Positions 1-11,124 are shown, counted from the stretch's first letter. The stretch: DNA of 55,075 bases from Gracilaria domingensis (GCA_022539475.1 VCMS01000353.1:1-55075), one strand, 5' to 3'. The notes: generated from the sequence alone by a model not told the origin. Made by a program: numbers and translations.

Positions 1-384
1 TCCCCTTCACTGGCAATTCCATGTTTCTACATTAACAGATTCTATCGTAAACCCTCGACGCACATTTCATCATACTCCTTACTAACGTAACATTCTTAAA
101 TAAACTGTTCATGTATTTAGATATTCTCCTCCTCGTCTTTCATCTTGTGCCTCACTCGGCCACGCCTCCCCCATCTCGTTCCCGTACTTTGCCCAGACAT
201 TCCGAATACAATCGATCACATTATTTACATCTCGGAGTTTCAAATCGATTGCCTCTATAAGAGGAGTTATTACAGCGATCGTCGTAGGTCACAATACCCA
301 ATATAGGCCATCCATTACGAGCTCCAAGATGTTCCGTAATATCTTCCATGATACATCTTCTCGAACAGATTATATAGCTTCTTC
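1..384. other. no recognisable gene
   Basis: No coding pattern, repeat or motif stands out. A minus-strand open stretch at 221-418 overlaps the end of the neighbouring gene remnant in another frame. It could be that gene's true end if there is one more indel, but nothing decides this. Confidence 0.3.
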
Positions 385-669
385 TTAGACGGTATCCAGT
401 TGGACAGTTTTCCCACACGGTCTCATTTCCATGGGGTGGTCTTGAGCCATTGAGTCGTTCCTGAACTCCGTTTCCAACTTCTGCTCCCTTTTCATTCGCT
501 GCCAGTCATCAGTACAACTTTCCAACGCCTGTGCCAACATATTCAAAAGGTTGGAGAACAACAACCTGCCTTTTACCCCCCCTCCTTCAAACTATGTAGC
601 TCGAACAACCTGACGCGATCCAAGCGCCTAGACGCGCCAACTGCCTATTGTGCCCATCCACTGGGTCCT
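385..669 (-). pseudogene. detached 3' end of the interrupted coiled-coil gene
   Basis: If element A is removed and one copy of its GTCCT target duplication is kept, the minus-strand frame that ends at 8074 continues here for more than 20 codons (GDKD then PVDGHNRQLARLG). It meets a stop near 595. A second frame, open from just after that point to a TAA at 385-387, has coding character, including the stretch LLFSNLLNMLAQALESC and a charged helix-like tail. One indel would join the two. What is seen is the open junction and the two frames. That they form one gene with 8074-10257 is inference. No family is recognised. Confidence 0.45.
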
Positions 670-1149
670 TGTTAGTGATTTTTCGTTAATTCTGGTCAGT
701 TTTTATTTGAATTGTTATATTGCTACGCTTTTAGTTATCTTAATGTTTTGATGCTTTTTTTGAATTCCCCGTGAGCTAGCAGCCGATTTGATACTAATAT
801 CCTCAGATCTTTGTGACATTATTGTCATTAATGTTACCAAGACATGTCACGTTTATGTCGGCCTCGTCAGTACGTCATGACTGACTTCATAGTTTCGTGC
901 CTTGCTGGAACTTCTACAAATGACACGTTTCAGAACTCTAAAGCTTCTAGACGACTCCACTGTCATTTCTACGCACAGTTTCTTACATATTCGACGCAAG
1001 GCATACTCTAGCACATAGTTTGAGGATATTCTAGAAATCGCGTTAGCGACCTTATTTTCGAAGTCGATTCTTCCAATATAACCCTGTCGAACGGCCGAGA
1101 CTCTCCCGCTCACCATTCGTTCACTCTCAACCTAGACCCAGTGTTCAAC
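670..1149 (+). repeat. element A 5' LTR
   Basis: It matches 7557-8073 along its whole length but is about 37 bases shorter. The difference is mainly scattered one- or two-base gaps, with some substitutions. The heat-shock-like motif, TATA and CRE-like site visible in the right LTR are disrupted here by these gaps. Confidence 0.9.
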
Positions 1150-1150
1150 T

Positions 1151-1168
1151 TGGTAGCCATCCAGTAAG
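1151..1168 (+). other. primer-binding site of element A
   Basis: TGGTAGCCATCCAG follows the left LTR directly. A start of TGGT fits pairing with the CCA end of a tRNA. The tRNA species was not determined. Confidence 0.5.
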
Positions 1169-1210
1169 TATTAGCGCTCATTGAAACTGAAGTGACCATC
1201 CAGCCTATGA

Positions 1211-3808
1211 TTGCTATACAAAATTCCCTATGTTTGGCATGAGCCACAGACGTCACTCTTACTGATGTTGATTCTGACCCATTTGGTGTTCCAGTACTCA
1301 ACCGCCGATCCCAAGTACCGCCTCATCGCCGTCGTTCTATCGAACACGGAAATATCCACGAACGCTCATCCCCCACCGCCGCCACCCCCCTGTCAACACC
1401 ACCAAACCCCTGTTTCCCTGCCTGTTCCACCTTGGAACCGAGTACACCACTTCTACACACCTCACCACCTCGTCACAGCTCGTCAACAACCCGATCCTTA
1501 CAGCCAATCCGATTTCAAGAACGATCGCTTACCGAAGGCTACCGAGGGTACTCCACGTCATCGGCTCCACATAGACGACCCTAATATCCATATTCCTTTC
1601 GTCGGCCACGATCGAACAGCACGGCTGTACGTAACCTTCACGTCGCTAGACCCCCAGTGTACGCACTCGTGAACTCCGTTTCAATAGCCGAGTGCAACTC
1701 CTCGCGAACATTTGTCTGGTAGCGACACCGCACAAGCTCCAGAACAAGCGCTCCCACCGCTGCTAGAATTGAGTTACTCATCTTCAATAATTGAGCATTA
1801 CGAGGATCACCGAGGTGACGCACACCAAGCAGCCATGTCAACAAGGAAAAACCGACGTCAACAGCTTATTTCAAGTAAATTATAAACGTAAAACACCTTG
1901 TGTTGACAAAATTCTAAAGAATCGGTTGTTCTACCTTTAAGCTACCTTTGTGGTTGTTCCAGTCCGCTACGTTGTATTATTTAGCATTTTTTCAAAGGGA
2001 AATCCGGGCCCCCGTACAGCTTACTATTTCCCAGTCGATTGCGCTTTGTAATTAACTGAAGAAACCTAATTAAACCACTCCGCTGCAATGCAATACAGCG
2101 AAGGAAAAATTGCCACCGGCGGCCGCCTAAAACCCACTAAGGGCCAGACGCGCGGCACTGCTTGTCTGCAACCCTGCCAAAATTGCAATTTTTTTTAAGT
2201 GGCAGCGTCGAGGCTTGATTTGCACTTTCGAAAATATTAGACATTTTATTTGGGCAACCCCGCCGATTGAGCAATTTCAAAGGTTCTCCGTTCGGCGGCA
2301 GCTCTTAACCATGACGACCCCCAACAACCCAGGCACATGAGTTACCACAGTGCCTGCAAGGGCAAATGATCCAGAGGAGCATGGCTCGCGGCGCTTGAAT
2401 GAACACGGGCTCAGAATGGAAAGCTTGTTTGAGCAAGAAGCGCACACGGAGAGAGTATCCGCTCTACGAGACCGTGCAGACTTCAGGTGTCCGTACGCCA
2501 GTAAGGCACACGCGATCCACGAATCCAAAGATAACAATGCCCCAACGTCACTGTGGAAGCAAAACTCATTGGTGACAGTTGGATCACCGTTATATGGTTG
2601 CATTATCTTCCGTGGAAGCCCCCGACACAAGCAGTAAATCGAGCGCTGCATAGTTACTGCAGGTGGCAGCTGCTCATGTGAGTGGTATCTTCGCGCCACA
2701 AGAGAATGGACTGGAGCTTGCAAACGCCTTAGGGAACTCTTTGAACATGCTTCAGAAAGCGGATTTACTATTGTCAACAAAGGAGAGAGATCTATGGCTC
2801 CGGGGAAACATAACATAAAAGGCAAGTGGAAAAGCAGTATACAAAGATGTTTAACGTCAATGTTCGGAAGGACTTTCTCAAGATGTGCTTGAAAATTCGC
2901 CAACATATCAGTATGGAAAGAGCATTGGATTAGCGGATCAGAGATATTAGCCGAGAAGGCTTTGAAAAGTCTGACAGTCTGGAAAGAATGCTTTGCACCA
3001 GTTGACTGTACAAAATCTTTGACTAATCTGCAATGAATAGACGCTGAGCGGTGGAATCTGCTTTCCTGAAGCGGGTTGACAGGCGCGGATTGGCAGGCAA
3101 GATCCTGGCGGCTACTGGGATCATCTCAGGACGCGGTACCCATGGATATGGAAACTATTGAAGCTGAAGAAGGTTTAACCAGGCGCAAGAGGCGAGAAGC
3201 GTGTCGATAAGGTTGGGGACTTCTGTTTCCGCTGTCGACACCTGGACACAGTGGCACTCGATAACAAGTGCCAAAAGAAAACTCCAGAGGAACTGCATCA
3301 GGGTCATCCTGAAGAACCCACGCAGTTCCACCGGACCGACCATTGCACCACTCGCGAAGATGTTCCATCGAAACGCAATCATTGACTAAGCCGCAGAACC
3401 CCGTACCATTGAAGTCTGGCAGATAAACATTCGTACTCAGAGAAAAACTATGAGCAATTGGAAGACATTAAGCTTCTTACTCTCAACGCTTTAGCGTCAC
3501 CATTTGGAAACCTCTCTGATTGGAGCTGACTCCTTGAATATGGTATTCATCAATGGCAGAAAGATGTATCGGCTCTGTTGTCGATAACGGTTCGCGAACA
3601 TCAGTTTTGTGTCCAAAGCCAGGTCTGCAAAACGCATGAAGATCCAACGATGACACTAGTTATGAAGGCGAAATTGGCCACGTTCCATTACTGTTATGGT
3701 GCTCCAGCGAAACGCCGGCAGATGGTAGTAGATATCCAGATTGAAGAACTTCGCGAGAAAAGAGACGCTCTTGCATATGTGAATGAACGGGATATCAACT
3801 CGATTTAG
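1211..3808 (+). pseudogene. element A gag and protease region, degenerate
   Basis: This is where gag and protease should lie, but only short open pieces remain. At 1211-1672 there is a proline-rich piece with a run of seven prolines. At 2350-2637 there is a charged piece. Near 3222-3285 there is a CCHC-like zinc knuckle beginning CFRCRHL, whose spacing would be normal if a single G in a GG run were missing. A last piece is at 3578-3808. No aspartic protease triad could be read with confidence. About 2030-2280 shows no coding character. Reading frames change repeatedly, so the region is either decayed or poorly assembled. Confidence 0.6.
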
Positions 3809-4216
3809 GAAAACGGACTGCTATACGATATAACTGCCCTAATCAACGGCACCAACGAACACAATGAAGATATCTTTTGTTCACAATTCCAGAAACCATG
3901 TTTCATGCACAAGCAAACATTCAGGAAGAACGAGAGAGGTTAATTCTGTCGAACACAATCAAGAAGTCAATAACAAGGAAGCTATTCTGTATTTGTTGGT
4001 AAGCGCTTCGGCCTTCCGAATGGAAGGAAACCTATAAGCAGGCGAGATGATCGATAAACTCAATAGGATACTACTTGAAGAGGTACATGAGCTCAAATAG
4101 TTGTCCAGATGAAATTACCAAAAAGAATTATCCCTCGGACCGAGAAACCAAGATTTTCATATCGAGTTATCCCTGAAGCAATCACCTCAGACAGAAGAGA
4201 GAAGGCGTATATCGAA

Positions 4217-6973
4217 TGTCAGATAAAGAGTTGAAAGAGCTAAAGAAGCAACTCCATGAACTTTTGGAACAAGGTTTTATTGACCTAGTTCAAGCCCTTG
4301 GGTGCCCCTGTTCTTTTCGCAGCAAAGAAGGATGGGAGCCTAAGACTTTGCATTGATTACCGAGCCCTCAATAAGTTGACCATCAAAAATAGTTACCCCT
4401 ATCCAAGGATTGATGATATTTTTGACCAACTCCGTGGCGCAAAAGTATTTTCGAAAATCGATTTAAGGTGGGGCTACCACCAAATTCGACTTTCTGATAC
4501 CTCCATTCCACTGACCGCTTTCAGAACTAGATATGGTCATTTGAGTTTCTTGTCCTACCTTTCGGCCTCACCAACGCACCCGCAAGCTTCATGAGCTTAA
4601 TGAACAATGTACTGAAGGATCATTTGGATAAATTTGTCCTGGTATATCTCGACGACATTCTTATTTACAGCAAAACTGTAGAGGAGCATGTAGAACACAT
4701 TAGAAAAGTATTCGACCAACTTCGTGCACACAAGCTGTATGGGAAGCTTTCAAAGTGTGAATTTCTAAAGAAGGAGGTTGAATACCTCGGGCATGTGGTT
4801 ACACCCGAAGGAATATCAGTAGAGAAACAAAAAGTGAAAGCCATCACAAATTGGGAAACACCGAAGAATAAGACCGATGTTCAAGCTTTTCTTGGACTTG
4901 TTAATTACTACCGACGATTTATTAAGAACTGCTCCGAAATATCAAAACCACTAACCGCTCTGTGTGGAAATAACCCATTCAAGTGGGGAGGGGATCAAGA
5001 AAACGCCTTCAAAAATCTGAAAGATGCAGTTTCAAGTACAACAGTGCTCCGTCATTTTGACCCAAAACTGCCTATCATCGTAACCACTGACGCATCTCAG
5101 TATGCTCTAGGAGCAGTATTGGAACAAGTAGAAAACGGTATTGCCCGACCTGTTGCATTTCATTCAAGAACCTTGAATCCAGCCGAGCAACGCTACGCCG
5201 CCCACGAGCGAGAACTTCTTGCAGTCGTAGACACGTTAAGAGTTTGGAGAGTCTACTTACATGGACAACGCTTCAAAGTGCGTACAGATCATTTTCCACT
5301 GAAGTATCTGCAAACACAGCCAAATCTTTCCCAACGTCAAGTAAGATGGCTCGAAAGGATCGTTCAGTTTGATTTCACTTTCGAACCAATCAAAGGAAAA
5401 TCCAACATAGTTGCAGATGCTCTCTCAAGATATCCTAAGCATGTTGAAGATCCGCTGGCTAGTAACCTCTCTCTATTAGATGAAGCAATCTCCAGAACCA
5501 ACCCGTTGAACTCTTTATCTCTTATTTGTGAAATATCCAAGAAGGATATGCGCGCATTCACTGATGGATATAAGAAGGACAACGAATTTTCAGCTGCTTA
5601 CCTGAATCCGGAACTTCCCTTTGAACGAAAAGGAAATCTTCTCTACTACAAGAATAAGTTATGTATACCGAGTGGGGAAATCAGAACTAAGTTTTTATTC
5701 GAGAATCATGATCTCCCTTCATCAGGACATATGGCATTTAAGAAGACATTAAGAAGAATTTGGAAATCTTACTTTTGGAAGAACCTGAGAAAGGACGTGT
5801 ACACCTACACAAAGACATGCCAGAAGTGTCAGGAGACGAAGCCAATTACCAAGAAGCCGCATGGATACCTCCAGCCATTAGAACCCCCATTGAAGAAGTG
5901 GTCTCAGATCACAATGGATTTCATTACTCCACTTCCACGAACTAAGTCTGGAAACAGTGCCATATATGTAGTAGTCGATCGCCTTTCGAAACTTATACGC
6001 ATCATTCCCACAACCAAGAATGTCACTGCTGTAGAAACAGCCAAGTTATATCTGGAGAATATCTATCGTCATCATGGACTTTCTGATTCCATAGTATCCG
6101 ATAGAGATTCAATATTTATGAGTACGTTCTGGAAGGAAGTATTTCGATCACTTGGCACAAAATTAAAGCCATCATCAGCATATCACCCACAGAAAGATGG
6201 ACAAACCGAAGTAATGAATAAGAAGATTGAAGAGATGATCAGATGTTTTGTCAACCACAGGCAGAATAATTGGGATGGATGAACACCTCATTCAATTCGA
6301 AGTTGCTTACAATTCTTCAGTCAATTCTACCACGTCATTTACCCCATTCTTTCTCACATACGGAGAGGAACCACGTGTTTTACCAATGGATGCAATCACT
6401 TCCCAGAATCAAGCCGCCTCTGAGTTTCTGACAAGTATTTCAGATGCTGTCAAGCTTGCTAGGAGCCAAATCAGCAAGATAAGCAAGTACTCAGAAAGCT
6501 ACTATAATCGGAAACGAACGCCTTGCGACTTAAAAGTTGGTGACTACGTCATGCTATCGACAAAGAATCTCAAGATGGACGAAACAGGCCAACGGAACAA
6601 ACTCGGAATCAAGTACTGTGGTCCATTCAGAATCACGAAACAAGTAAGCCCAGTAACCTTTCGACTTGATATAGGGACTGTCATGAAGCAAAGAAAAATA
6701 CATGACGTGTTTCATTGCCAACTACTCAGAAGATACCATGAAGACAATACCTTCAGAAGACCCCAGCCCAAGCCAACAGTCATCCAATTATCTGATGGAA
6801 CAGAAGAATATGATGTGGAAGCAATTCTTAATCATCGAAAACGGAAACGCAAGTCAGAATACCTTGTCAAATGGCTTGGTTATCGCGATCACGAAAATAT
6901 GTGGCTCCCTGAATCCGAACTCAAGAACTGTTTTGACCTCCTCGAGCGGTATAAAAGAAGCCACAACCTCTGA
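4217..6973 (+). pseudogene. pol: element A pol: RT, RNase H, integrase, chromodomain
   Basis: Domains in order: reverse transcriptase beginning near RMSDKELKELKKQL (4217), with CIDYRALNK and the catalytic YLDD near 4645; RNase H with TTDASQYALGAVL near 5090; integrase with an HHCC zinc-binding module (H..GH..CQKC near 5705-5830) and D, D, E residues in MDFITPLP, VSDRDS and DGQTE; then a chromodomain (about 6811-6960, EYLVKWLGYRDHENMWLPE). The chromodomain places it among chromoviruses, whose chromodomain guides integration to modified chromatin. Frame breaks lie near 4300 (a G missing from a GGG run), 4543 (a base missing after CATTT) and 6275. Length and order are normal for the family apart from these breaks. 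Confidence 0.92.
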
Positions 6974-7008
6974 ACATCTCCGGGCCCAGTAACCACCCAT
7001 CACCAACA

Positions 7009-7521
7009 ATGACGAACAACGGACAGCCGAACATCGCGAACAATCTGCAACTCGACAACGCCAGTCAGTTCTACAGTCGTATAGTTCTTGGGGGACGAAG
7101 GATGCTTACCTGGTTTGATGGTATTACCGATGAACTTTTCGATAGATTTCGTCTTGCATGGGTCTCATGTCATATTTGCTTTGCCTTTCTACAAGTTCGA
7201 GGACCATTTCTAACCCCAGAGAATGCGATCATGCTAAGAAAGCTATTCAAAGCTTATGAAGATGGCACACTTGAAGATATTCATGAAGAGTTCGTTCTAT
7301 TCCTATTCTCTTACCTGGTATCTCAGTTTGGTCACCTCTCGCCGGACCCCGGAGATACATTCTTGAATACAATTGAAAGTGCTATTCTACACATCGAGGA
7401 ATTTGGAGATAATACTGATCTTTCCATAACGTTTGAACCGCGTTCCGATATGGTTCTCTTCCCTAACCCTCCAGGACAGTTTGAAAATCATCCTATTCCG
7501 AATGGTACGCCCAACAACTAA
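7009..7521 (+). CDS. element A extra ORF, novel post-integrase domain
   Basis: An intact 170-codon ORF with an ATG start, 36 bases after the pol stop and in a different frame. It ends 35 bases before the 3' LTR. It has no transmembrane segment or signal peptide, so it does not look like an envelope protein. Its residues from LGGRRMLTW to SQFGHL align without gaps to the last part of element C pol (53553-53800). The shared residues include GG, two tryptophans, GPFL, LRxLF, EF, VS and GHL. The tail is proline- and asparagine-rich. The function is unknown. Conservation in two divergent elements suggests a real role in replication or targeting. Confidence 0.8.
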   Translation: MTNNGQPNIANNLQLDNASQFYSRIVLGGRRMLTWFDGITDELFDRFRLAWVSCHICFAFLQVRGPFLTPENAIMLRKLFKAYEDGTLEDIHEEFVLFLFSYLVSQFGHLSPDPGDTFLNTIESAILHIEEFGDNTDLSITFEPRSDMVLFPNPPGQFENHPIPNGTPNN

Positions 7522-7542
7522 CGAGTCGGGACGACTCTCCTT

Positions 7543-7556
7543 AATGGGGGAAGTGA
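7543..7556 (+). other. polypurine tract of element A
   Basis: AATGGGGGAAGTGA lies immediately before the right LTR, as expected for the plus-strand primer. Confidence 0.7.
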
Positions 7557-7768
7557 TGTTAGGATTTCGTTAATTCTGGTCATGTTTTTATTTTAATTTG
7601 TTATATTGCTACGCTTTTAGTTATTCATTTAATGTTTTGATGCTTTCTTTGAATTCCCCGTGATCTAGCGATCCGATTTGATACCCTAATGATCCTCAGA
7701 ATCTTTGTTTGACATTAGTTGTCATAATGTTACCAAGACATGTCACGTGTGATGTCTGCCTCGTCAGT

Positions 7769-7776
7769 TGACGTCA
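7769..7776 (+). promoter_or_regulatory. CRE/ATF-like palindrome in element A LTR
   Basis: TGACGTCA, the classical bZIP palindrome, lies 70 bases upstream of the heat-shock-like array. The left LTR has TACGTCA at the same place. Confidence 0.4.
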
Positions 7777-7838
7777 TGACTGACTTCATAGTTTCGGTGC
7801 CTTGCTGGAACTTCTACAAATGGACACGTTTCAGGAAC

Positions 7839-7855
7839 TTCTAGAAGCTTCTAGA
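7839..7855 (+). promoter_or_regulatory. heat-shock-element array in element A LTR
   Basis: TTCTAGAAGCTTCTAGA reads TTC-nn-GAA-nn-TTC-nn-GA, the inverted-pentamer pattern bound by trimeric HSF. A further TTCAGGAA lies at 7830-7837, one base out of phase. It sits about 150 bases upstream of the TATA box. Confidence 0.6.
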
Positions 7856-7991
7856 CGACTCCACTGTCGATTTCTACGCACAGTTTCTACACTAATTCCG
7901 ACGCAAGGGCCAGTACTCATAGACACATTAGTTTGAGGGATATTCTAGAAATCTGCGTTAGCGACCTTATTTTCGAAGGTCCGATTCTCCA

Positions 7992-7997
7992 TATAAA
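7992..7997 (+). promoter_or_regulatory. TATA box of element A LTR
   Basis: TATAAA in the context CCATATAAACCC, about 80 bases before the LTR end. This gives a plausible U3/R boundary just downstream. Confidence 0.55.
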
Positions 7998-8073
7998 CCC
8001 TGGTCGACTGCCCGAACTCTCCTCGGCAGTCACCATCGTTCACGTTCTCAACCTCAGACCCAGTGTTCTAACA

Positions 8074-10257
8074 GTCCTTGTCACCCGCATTTCTCGAATC
8101 CTTTTGGTCCACATCGTAACCCAGAAACTCCCGTAAGACCTGTAGGCTTAGAACGTTTCTAAACAGCAAGTCTTGCGTCTTGTTATCTTCGCCACGGATT
8201 TTGAACGCGGAAAATGATATGTCCTCTTTTGGATGTTCTCCATGTGGAGAGAATCTCATATCTTTTTGCATCTAGCGGCAGAAGCTTCTCCCGTAGTTCC
8301 TCCGCTGGTTTTAGGTATATGCTCCTCTCCCTCTCATGAGATGGTCTTTTCACCAACATCACCAACAACATGTCATACCCTAGCCCCATCAACAACTTCT
8401 CCTTCGCATGGCGTTTTCGAACCCCCACCGCATCGCTCAAGGCCTGCTTCATCCTCTTCTGTAAGCACATGTCGTTGTTCAGCTGTCTGATGCAGTCTTC
8501 TTCCATCTTCATCTCCCGGATGGATTCCCAACGAGGTTTCATTACCTCCATCTCCACGATTTGCATCAGCAAGTTATGACCCGTACCAAGAATCGATGGG
8601 GTATACGCTCTCATCTCCATCGCGACCTCCATTGGACAGCGTGGAACAATCTCTTTCCCATCAACGACCAGGACACGATACTCAGTCTCAGGTCCGAGTG
8701 TCTCACTTCGATTCCCCGAGTTTCTCGCCGGGAACTCATCTCGAAGCACAATTCCCTTGTCTCGTCTTTCGCGTATCGCAGTATGGACTCGTATACTGTC
8801 TTCGCTACACCTAAATACGCGTCGTTCACATCAATCTCGTATCTTTTTCTTCCCCTATGCGATTCACGATCCCTCCGTGTTGCTCCTCGCTTCAGTGCCT
8901 CTCGAAGTGATTGTAATAGAACATCTTGCTCCTTCACCTTTAGCTCTAGTTCCGTCACGCTTTTCTGTGCTATTCTTACGCTCATCTTCAGACTTTGATT
9001 ATCATCGGTTACTCGAAAGAGATCCGCTTTCAAGTCTCCAATCTTGTACAACACCTCGTAGCGTGGCATTAGGCTTTCATCTTCTTCACCTTCTTCGTCT
9101 ACACCAGCAAGAGCACGAGATGGAGTCGTACGGTTAATTTTCCGGCGACCTGCCACATTACGACCCCTTTCGTTCCATGTCTCTCTTGGTAATTCTGACC
9201 CCACCTCTGTCCGTTCCCTACGCACCTCGCCAAAGAAAATCGAGGTCGAACCCTTCCTTCTCATTTGGTTGAACCTATTCTGCGATGGTACGACCGTACG
9301 AAGAGCAGGCTGTATCTCGCCGATTTCTTCCTCGTTCTTACGACGTTCGGGATGAATGTAATCGTTTCCATTCCGGAAACTCTTCCTCGACGGTGCGGGC
9401 GCACGCAAAGAGCACTGTATATTATCGACTTCTACCTCGTCACTAGCACGATCGGCATGAAGGGGATCGTTCCGATTTTTGATCTCCCTTCGCGATGTTG
9501 CGAGCGCACGTACAGTGGGCTGTATATCATCGGCTTTCTCGTCATCCCCACTAGGTAGAGATTGAATGGAATCTTTTGTAATGCGCCTCGTCCTACCAGG
9601 CGAGATTGCTCTTTCATGTCTGTCCAACTCTTCTTCGATGACATTGTTTCTCAAATTTCTTGTCCGTCTTCCTTTCGCTCTCGTACATCTCTCGGTAACA
9701 TTCTCTTCCACATTCGCATCATCAATTATTCCTGGCACTTCCTCTGCAGCCATGTGTCGTGTAACCCGCCCCCCACTGAGCTGTGATGTGGTAACTACTT
9801 CGCTCTCTGTCACTTCCGTTGTGGTCGTAGTAACACCCATCTTCGGTTTCGGTTTTGCCTCCAAAGCCCGGATTCCTGACTTCAAATCTGACTTCTTTCC
9901 AGTAAGCCCGACACGGGTAGCTTGTCGTCGAGTACTTTTTCGGGTCGCGGCAGGCGGATGGTTCTTTCGCTTAGCGACGCCAATACCATATGGCGGGATT
10001 GTTTGGGATCCCTTCGTTTCCCGGTCGTTCACACGGTGCTGGACTTTTGTGGAGCCATGATTGAGCTTCAAATCGCGTGAGAAAATGGGAGGGCAAACGG
10101 AAGCTTCTGGAGTTCTGCTCGTAGTATGGGGTGAAAAGCGGAAGAGGGGAAGCTTGTGAACCCTTTGCAGCAGGTGATGGAGACCTTCAGTGGTTCTTGA
10201 GCCATATGAGTGAGCTGGTCTATTCCTGTGGCAGACATTCATACCAATTTTCCACAT
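8074..10257 (-). pseudogene. coiled-coil protein gene interrupted by element A
   Basis: From an ATG at 10257 the minus strand is open for 548 codons to 8611. Coding continues in another frame to about 8183 and then in a third to 8074, where element A is inserted. The N-terminal half is basic and low in complexity (RR, TTTTTE). Residues about 240-345 hold a roughly 34-residue unit repeated three times, each beginning D/E-I-Q-x-x-x-R. A heptad-like helix follows (VTELELKVKEQDVLLQSL). The second frame gives a charged helical region including a LREKLLPLDAKRYEIL-like stretch. No known domain is recognised. The two frame changes may be indel errors. The insertion is a genuine interruption. The SET-like gene ends about 330 bases upstream on the same strand. 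Confidence 0.55.
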
Positions 10258-10585
10258 TTCCCATGGCCGTATTTTTCATTGGCTATGTTCTATGTGCCAG
10301 GTCCGTCTGTCGGGTCCCTTCACGATGAAGGTCCTCTTTTCCTTGGTCCAACCTCCCGGATGTGAGGTGTTAGTTCTGAGGTGTTGCTTTTGAGGTGGTA
10401 GCTCTGACCGCTGTGGAGTATTCTTAGTAGCTCTCTGCTTAGCACTACAATGTGTCCTTGTGCCACGTTGTCGATTCCTGCAACAATATGTTTACTGGAA
10501 TGATGAATGCATTCATTAAAGACGCAGTAGTTATGAAATACACTACAACAGTTTCTACTACGTCAAACTATAAAGCATGGGAGAG
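10258..10585. other. intergenic
   Basis: No gene recognised. This is the spacer between the stop of the SET-like gene and the start of the coiled-coil gene, both on the minus strand, so it should hold the latter's promoter. No clear TATA box was identified. Confidence 0.3.
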
Positions 10586-11124
10586 TTACAAATACCTCTC
10601 ACATGGATAGCTGGGTCTATAGTCTACGTACAGTTCGTCGTGTTCATGAATATCCGTCACCAACAGTAGTCTATAGCTTGCGAGTGTACCCAATGTGGTA
10701 GCCTGATGCTCGTAGGGCTGTCGAATAATAAAGTTTGGTAAGCGGCCTTGGTAAGGCTCAATCTCGGCCAAATCCTTCTCTTCGTCCCCATCCCGGTACG
10801 AAGCATCATTGATGTAGCCCGCTATACAGAAAGGAGCGGGTACTACCCAGGCAATCGCAGTATTGATTTCGGAATCATAGTGAGGAAGCGTGCTCTACAT
10901 CTGCCCTTTAGCTTCACTTCCATGCAATACCTCCTGAAACGAGAAACGGTGGCACCGAGCACTCTGCTTCCGTATTTCATCTGTTTTGCATTCCGTCGGC
11001 TTATGTCATGATATACCAATGTCCCATAGAAGTACCCGACAACCTCTCCTTCCGAGAACGGTCTACTACTGAACACTCCATCTCCACTTATGGGGTGTTT
11101 GATGTTTGATTTCTTCCTGTACAA
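10586..11124 (-). pseudogene. SET-like domain protein (frameshifted)
   Basis: Two adjoining minus-strand frames give one SET-like domain. The first (11124-10843) has the opening motif GDGVFSSRPFSEGEVVGYF, matching the G-x-G-V-F-A...G-E-V-I-G start of SET domains. The second has AGYINDASY, where SET enzymes usually have the N-H-S/C motif, and DIHEHDELYVDYRPSYP, the G-E-E-L-T-x-D-Y equivalent with the conserved tyrosine. SET enzymes methylate lysine using S-adenosylmethionine. IND in place of NHS may mean altered or lost activity. One frameshift lies near 10850. No in-frame ATG is visible at the left edge, so the start is uncertain and an upstream exon is possible. Confidence 0.65.

Larger units (their letters stand above)
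670..8073 (+). mobile_element. element A: Ty3/gypsy chromovirus with extra 3' ORF
   Basis: Complete LTR retrotransposon. Both LTRs begin TGTTAG and the right one ends CTAACA. The element is flanked by the 5-bp direct duplication GTCCT at 665-669 and 8074-8078. A primer-binding site follows the left LTR and a purine tract precedes the right one. The order is gag/protease remnant, reverse transcriptase, RNase H, integrase with C-terminal chromodomain, then a separate 170-residue ORF. The coding part is broken by at least three single-base indels, so this copy as sequenced is not autonomous. It sits inside a minus-strand gene. Confidence 0.93.
7557..8073 (+). repeat. element A 3' LTR
   Basis: 517 bases, TGTTAG...CTAACA, so the terminal inverted repeat is 6 bp. 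It is followed by target duplication GTCCT. It contains a CRE-like TGACGTCA, a heat-shock-element array and a TATA box in promoter order. Confidence 0.93.

Noticed and set aside
2277..2906. 209-codon minus-strand frame inside element A
   Set aside because: It is antisense to the gag region, its composition shows no motif, and the sense strand also has open pieces here. Treated as a shadow.
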